Assembly: GCA_021798235.1 (NCBI GenBank)
Contig: JAJZMO010000356.1
Location: 1 to 8,991 of the forward strand
DNA from: Acidobacteriota bacterium
GTDB lineage: Bacteria; Acidobacteriota; Terriglobia; Terriglobales; Acidobacteriaceae
Length of the DNA stretch: 8,991 nucleotides
Direction of reading: 5' to 3'
This document shows, in pieces, positions 6,855 through 8,991 of the stretch; the first letter of the stretch is position 1; each line of letters starts with the position of its first letter. Position numbers and translations under genes: made by a program. The notes under the pieces were generated by a model that worked only from the letters and a program-made list of their open reading frames with translations, made no database searches and was not told the origin of the DNA.

Positions 6855-6882
6855 AGCATAAATATTTTCCATCCCGCGCGTC

Positions 6883-6909
6883 TTGCCGCAATGCCATTGC
6901 GTCTAGACT
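6883..6909 (+). promoter_or_regulatory. Weak candidate promoter of the DUF5666-like gene
   Basis: TTGCCG (6883-6888) and TAGACT (6904-6909) could be -35 and -10 boxes, but the spacer is only 15 nt. The position, about 28 nt before the start codon, suits a short leader carrying the AGGAGGG site at 6923-6929. The AT-rich patch just upstream (about 6858-6868) could also help promoter activity. Confidence 0.22.
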
Positions 6910-6936
6910 TGCAGCAAGGTTTAGGAGGGATCAATC

Positions 6937-7665
6937 ATGTCGCACAAGAAAATTTGGATGTTTCCCTGCGCTTTGGCGCTAGCGTTTTTGGTAGCAGCAG
7001 GCACGCAGGCGCAGAGCGGAATGCCCGGTGGGCCGATGCGTGGAGGCATGGGAATGCCCGGCATGGGCCACATACATGGCACCGTGACCGCCGTGCAGGG
7101 CAACACCATCACCATTCAGACGGAAGAGGGCGCAACCTACACCGTGCAGTGCAGCGACACGACACATCTGATGCAGAAGCGGCAGCCCATCCAGATTTCC
7201 GACGTGCATGTGGGCGACATGGTGATGGCAGGCGGCGCTCTGGATGACAGCACGCACACGCTGCACGCAATGTTTGTCGGCGACATGGACGCAGCCACGG
7301 TGCAAAAGATGCGCGCCAATCTGGGCAAGACTTGGATTGCGGGCAAGGTGACAAAGATCGACATGGATGCGCTGCAAGTGACCCTGGACCGCATCGATCA
7401 CACCACGCAGACCATCACCGTCAACGATTCCACTTCGTTTCGTAAAAATCACCAGAGCGTAACGCTGCGCGATCTGCACGTCGGCGACTTTGTGCGCGGC
7501 AAAGGCAGCGTGCAGGGCGGAACTTTCATTCCAGTCAAGCTGAATATCCTGGATGCACAAGGCATGCACCACGGAATGCACGGCATGCTGGCCGCGCCGC
7601 CGTCAGAAGCACCGACACCCGCGCCCCAAAGCGCGCCTGCGTCCCTGCCCAATCCGCAACCATAA
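6937..7665 (+). CDS. Exported protein with two DUF5666-like repeats and Met/His-rich segments
   Basis: This 242-residue protein starts after a strong ribosome binding site (AGGAGGG at 6923-6929, 7 nt from the ATG). A Sec signal peptide covers residues 1-25, with probable cleavage after TQA. Residues 27-47 are rich in Met, Gly and Pro and end in HIHG. Two related beta-rich repeats follow, about 48-114 and 136-205. Each begins G-T/K-V-T and holds a DxHVGDxV motif (HVGD at 91-94 and 181-184), typical of DUF5666, a small beta-barrel-like domain of unknown function in exported bacterial proteins. Residues 209-217 are again Met/His-rich (GMHHGMHGM), and the tail (219-242) is Pro/Ala/Ser-rich. The Met and His clusters resemble periplasmic metal-binding segments. 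Together with the divergent metal transporter this hints at metal binding, but that is inference. Residue C72 is the only Cys after the signal peptide. The DUF5666 assignment is by motif recognition; no enzymatic role is known to me. Confidence 0.85.
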   Translation: MSHKKIWMFPCALALAFLVAAGTQAQSGMPGGPMRGGMGMPGMGHIHGTVTAVQGNTITIQTEEGATYTVQCSDTTHLMQKRQPIQISDVHVGDMVMAGGALDDSTHTLHAMFVGDMDAATVQKMRANLGKTWIAGKVTKIDMDALQVTLDRIDHTTQTITVNDSTSFRKNHQSVTLRDLHVGDFVRGKGSVQGGTFIPVKLNILDAQGMHHGMHGMLAAPPSEAPTPAPQSAPASLPNPQP

Positions 7666-7695
7666 CGGGAGCAATACGCGCACGCGCTGCGCAAC

Positions 7696-7701
7696 TAGAA
7701 T
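7696..7701 (+). promoter_or_regulatory. Candidate -10 box before the receptor-like gene
   Basis: TAGAAT matches five of six bases of the sigma-70 -10 consensus and lies 28 nt before the ATG at 7730. No convincing -35 box is visible 16-19 nt upstream. The gene could have its own promoter or be read from the DUF5666-like gene 64 nt upstream. Confidence 0.25.
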
Positions 7702-7729
7702 GGGATCGACAAACTCATAAAGGAACCCA

Positions 7730-8991
7730 ATGCACGCTGTTCGCGCCATTGCTGCTCTTGTTGTGTCTGGATGTGCCAGCTTAGTTTGGGCGCAAGCAAC
7801 CGTGCCGCCAAGCCCCGCGAACGCGCAGTCCACGTCGCCGCCACTGGTGGATGCACCCCTGCCTGCTGTGGGAGGCCTGCTGCGCGGCGTGGTGAAGGCG
7901 GGCAACACACCCCTGCCCGGCGTTATGGTGACGGCAGAGAATACCCTGACCGGTGCCGCCTACGCTACAGTGTCCAATCTGCACGGCCAATACGCGATGG
8001 GAATCCCACGCAATGGACGCTACGTGGTGCGTGCAGAACTGGCAGGCTTTGCAACTGCTACGACGGAGGTATTGCTGAACGCCGCGCACCCCCAGCCGCC
8101 CATCGCGCTGAATATGCAGCTGGCCTCACGCGCCAACACAACCCAGACAGACAGCGATGCGGAGCCACAAACGAATGCAATGAATTTGCAAGCACTGCGC
8201 AACTTGGCACAATCCTCCGGCGCAGGCGCTGGCGGATTGCAGTTGAGCGATCCGAGTCAAAACTCGGACATCTCGACAGAATCAGTCGCCGTAAATGGGC
8301 AGATGGGCACGGTGAATCCCTTTGCCAGCATCGATCAGAACCAGTTGCAAGAGCGCATGGAAGACATGCAGGCGCAACGCTCGCTCTCCCAAATTCCGGG
8401 CCAGCGCGGAGGCGGCTATCACTATCACGGTCCACCCAGCAGCATCTTTCGGCACTTCAATCCCACACAACCCCACGGCTCGGTCTATTATTCCGGCGGA
8501 AATTCTGCCCTCGATGCACTGCCGTTTTCTGTCACGGGTGCGCCCGTGGTGCAACCAGCTTACAACACCAACAATGCGGGCTTTGTCTTTGTAGGGCCGC
8601 CGCAGATCCCCGGACTATTGAAGCCCAGCACAGCCAACTTTATGTTTCTTGGCTTGTTCATCACGCGCAACTCCAGCCCGTTTAATCAATATGCAACCGT
8701 GCCCACGCTGGCCGAGCGCGGCGGTGACTTTTCGCAATTCACCGGCACAGGCACCAGCGTGGTTCCCATCTACGATCCAGCCACGGGACTGCAATTTTCC
8801 AACAATAAAATCCCGACCGCGCAGATCAGCGCACAAGCTCTAGCGCTGTTGCAATATATTCCCCTGCCCAACCAACCGGGCGCGCAGCAAAATTTTCAGT
8901 ACTTAACCACTGCGCAAACCAACTCCACACGCGTGGGAATGCGCTTTACGCACAACTTCGGCTCCGGCGGCGGAGGCGCAGCACTGCCGCC
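7730..8991 (+). CDS. Outer-membrane TonB-receptor/Oar-like protein with N-terminal carboxypeptidase-regulatory domain (5' part)
   Basis: An uninterrupted frame runs from the ATG at 7730 to the window edge (420 residues, no stop), preceded by AGGA at 7721-7724. The protein has a Sec signal peptide (about 1-21, cleavage after VWA), a Pro/Ser-rich linker, and a carboxypeptidase-regulatory-like domain (about 50-130: GVVKAGNTPLPGVMVTA, then NLHGQYAMGIP). After a low-complexity Gln/Ser/Gly linker (about 135-230) comes the start of a barrel resembling the Oar-like receptors abundant in Acidobacteriota: QPHGSVYYSGGNSALDALPF, then PFNQYATVPTLAERGGDFS (about 317-335), then PIYDPATG and a segment ending IPLPNQPG (about 346-384). 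Such proteins are thought to take up large substrates or act in the envelope. I see no clear TonB box or canonical plug motif between the regulatory domain and the barrel. From memory, this plug-poor layout occurs in a subgroup of acidobacterial receptors. The substrate is unknown, and the C-terminal barrel lies beyond the window. Confidence 0.85.
   Translation, partial: MHAVRAIAALVVSGCASLVWAQATVPPSPANAQSTSPPLVDAPLPAVGGLLRGVVKAGNTPLPGVMVTAENTLTGAAYATVSNLHGQYAMGIPRNGRYVVRAELAGFATATTEVLLNAAHPQPPIALNMQLASRANTTQTDSDAEPQTNAMNLQALRNLAQSSGAGAGGLQLSDPSQNSDISTESVAVNGQMGTVNPFASIDQNQLQERMEDMQAQRSLSQIPGQRGGGYHYHGPPSSIFRHFNPTQPHGSVYYSGGNSALDALPFSVTGAPVVQPAYNTNNAGFVFVGPPQIPGLLKPSTANFMFLGLFITRNSSPFNQYATVPTLAERGGDFSQFTGTGTSVVPIYDPATGLQFSNNKIPTAQISAQALALLQYIPLPNQPGAQQNFQYLTTAQTNSTRVGMRFTHNFGSGGGGAALP

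Noticed and set aside
6088..6861. A 257-residue plus-strand open frame antisense to the transporter gene
   Set aside because: The minus-strand frame keeps all VIT metal-site residues and membrane segments, whereas the plus frame is Arg/Gln/His-rich with no features.
7771..8685. A 304-residue open frame overlapping the receptor-like gene
   Set aside because: It is a shadow in another frame. Its product is Arg/Cys-rich with no recognisable domain, while the 7730 frame has a signal peptide, regulatory domain and barrel motifs.

Overview
The window looks like chromosomal DNA from an Acidobacteriota genome, probably class Terriglobia (subdivision 1). The reasons are the moderately high GC content, the bias toward G/C in third codon positions, and above all the gene at the right edge. 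That gene has the architecture typical of the large outer-membrane receptor families of this class: signal peptide, carboxypeptidase-regulatory-like domain, then an Oar/TonB-receptor-like barrel. The taxonomic call is an inference from protein style, not from a marker gene.

Layout, left to right. (1) Positions 1-293 hold the 3' end of a tRNA-dihydrouridine synthase (DusB type) on the + strand. (2) Two tightly spaced minus-strand genes follow: a DinB/YfiT-type metal-dependent thiol S-transferase (1902-2432) and, 8 nt downstream, a 540-residue protein of unknown role with a PD-(D/E)XK nuclease-like C-terminal domain (271-1893). The latter overlaps the dus gene tail to tail by 23 nt. (3) A + strand cluster follows: tldD (2550-4028), a small exported Ig/carboxypeptidase-regulatory-like protein (4219-4677) and tldE/pmbA (4683-6071). 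TldD and TldE normally form one metalloprotease, with the zinc site in TldD, so the exported protein between them is the oddity of this region. (4) A minus-strand VIT/CCC1-family Fe2+/Mn2+ transporter (6079-6804) converges on tldE. (5) Divergent from it is an exported protein with two DUF5666-like repeats and Met/His-rich segments (6937-7665). (6) The outer-membrane receptor-like gene starts at 7730 and runs off the right edge.

Functionally the window mixes tRNA modification, thiol/xenobiotic chemistry, a peptide-processing protease, metal transport and cell-envelope proteins. I see no mobile element, CRISPR array, tRNA or rRNA, and no non-coding stretch longer than 190 nt. The arrangements most worth following up are the exported gene inserted between tldD and tldE, the uncharacterised nuclease-fold protein paired with a thiol transferase, and the divergent pair of a metal transporter and a Met/His-rich exported protein.
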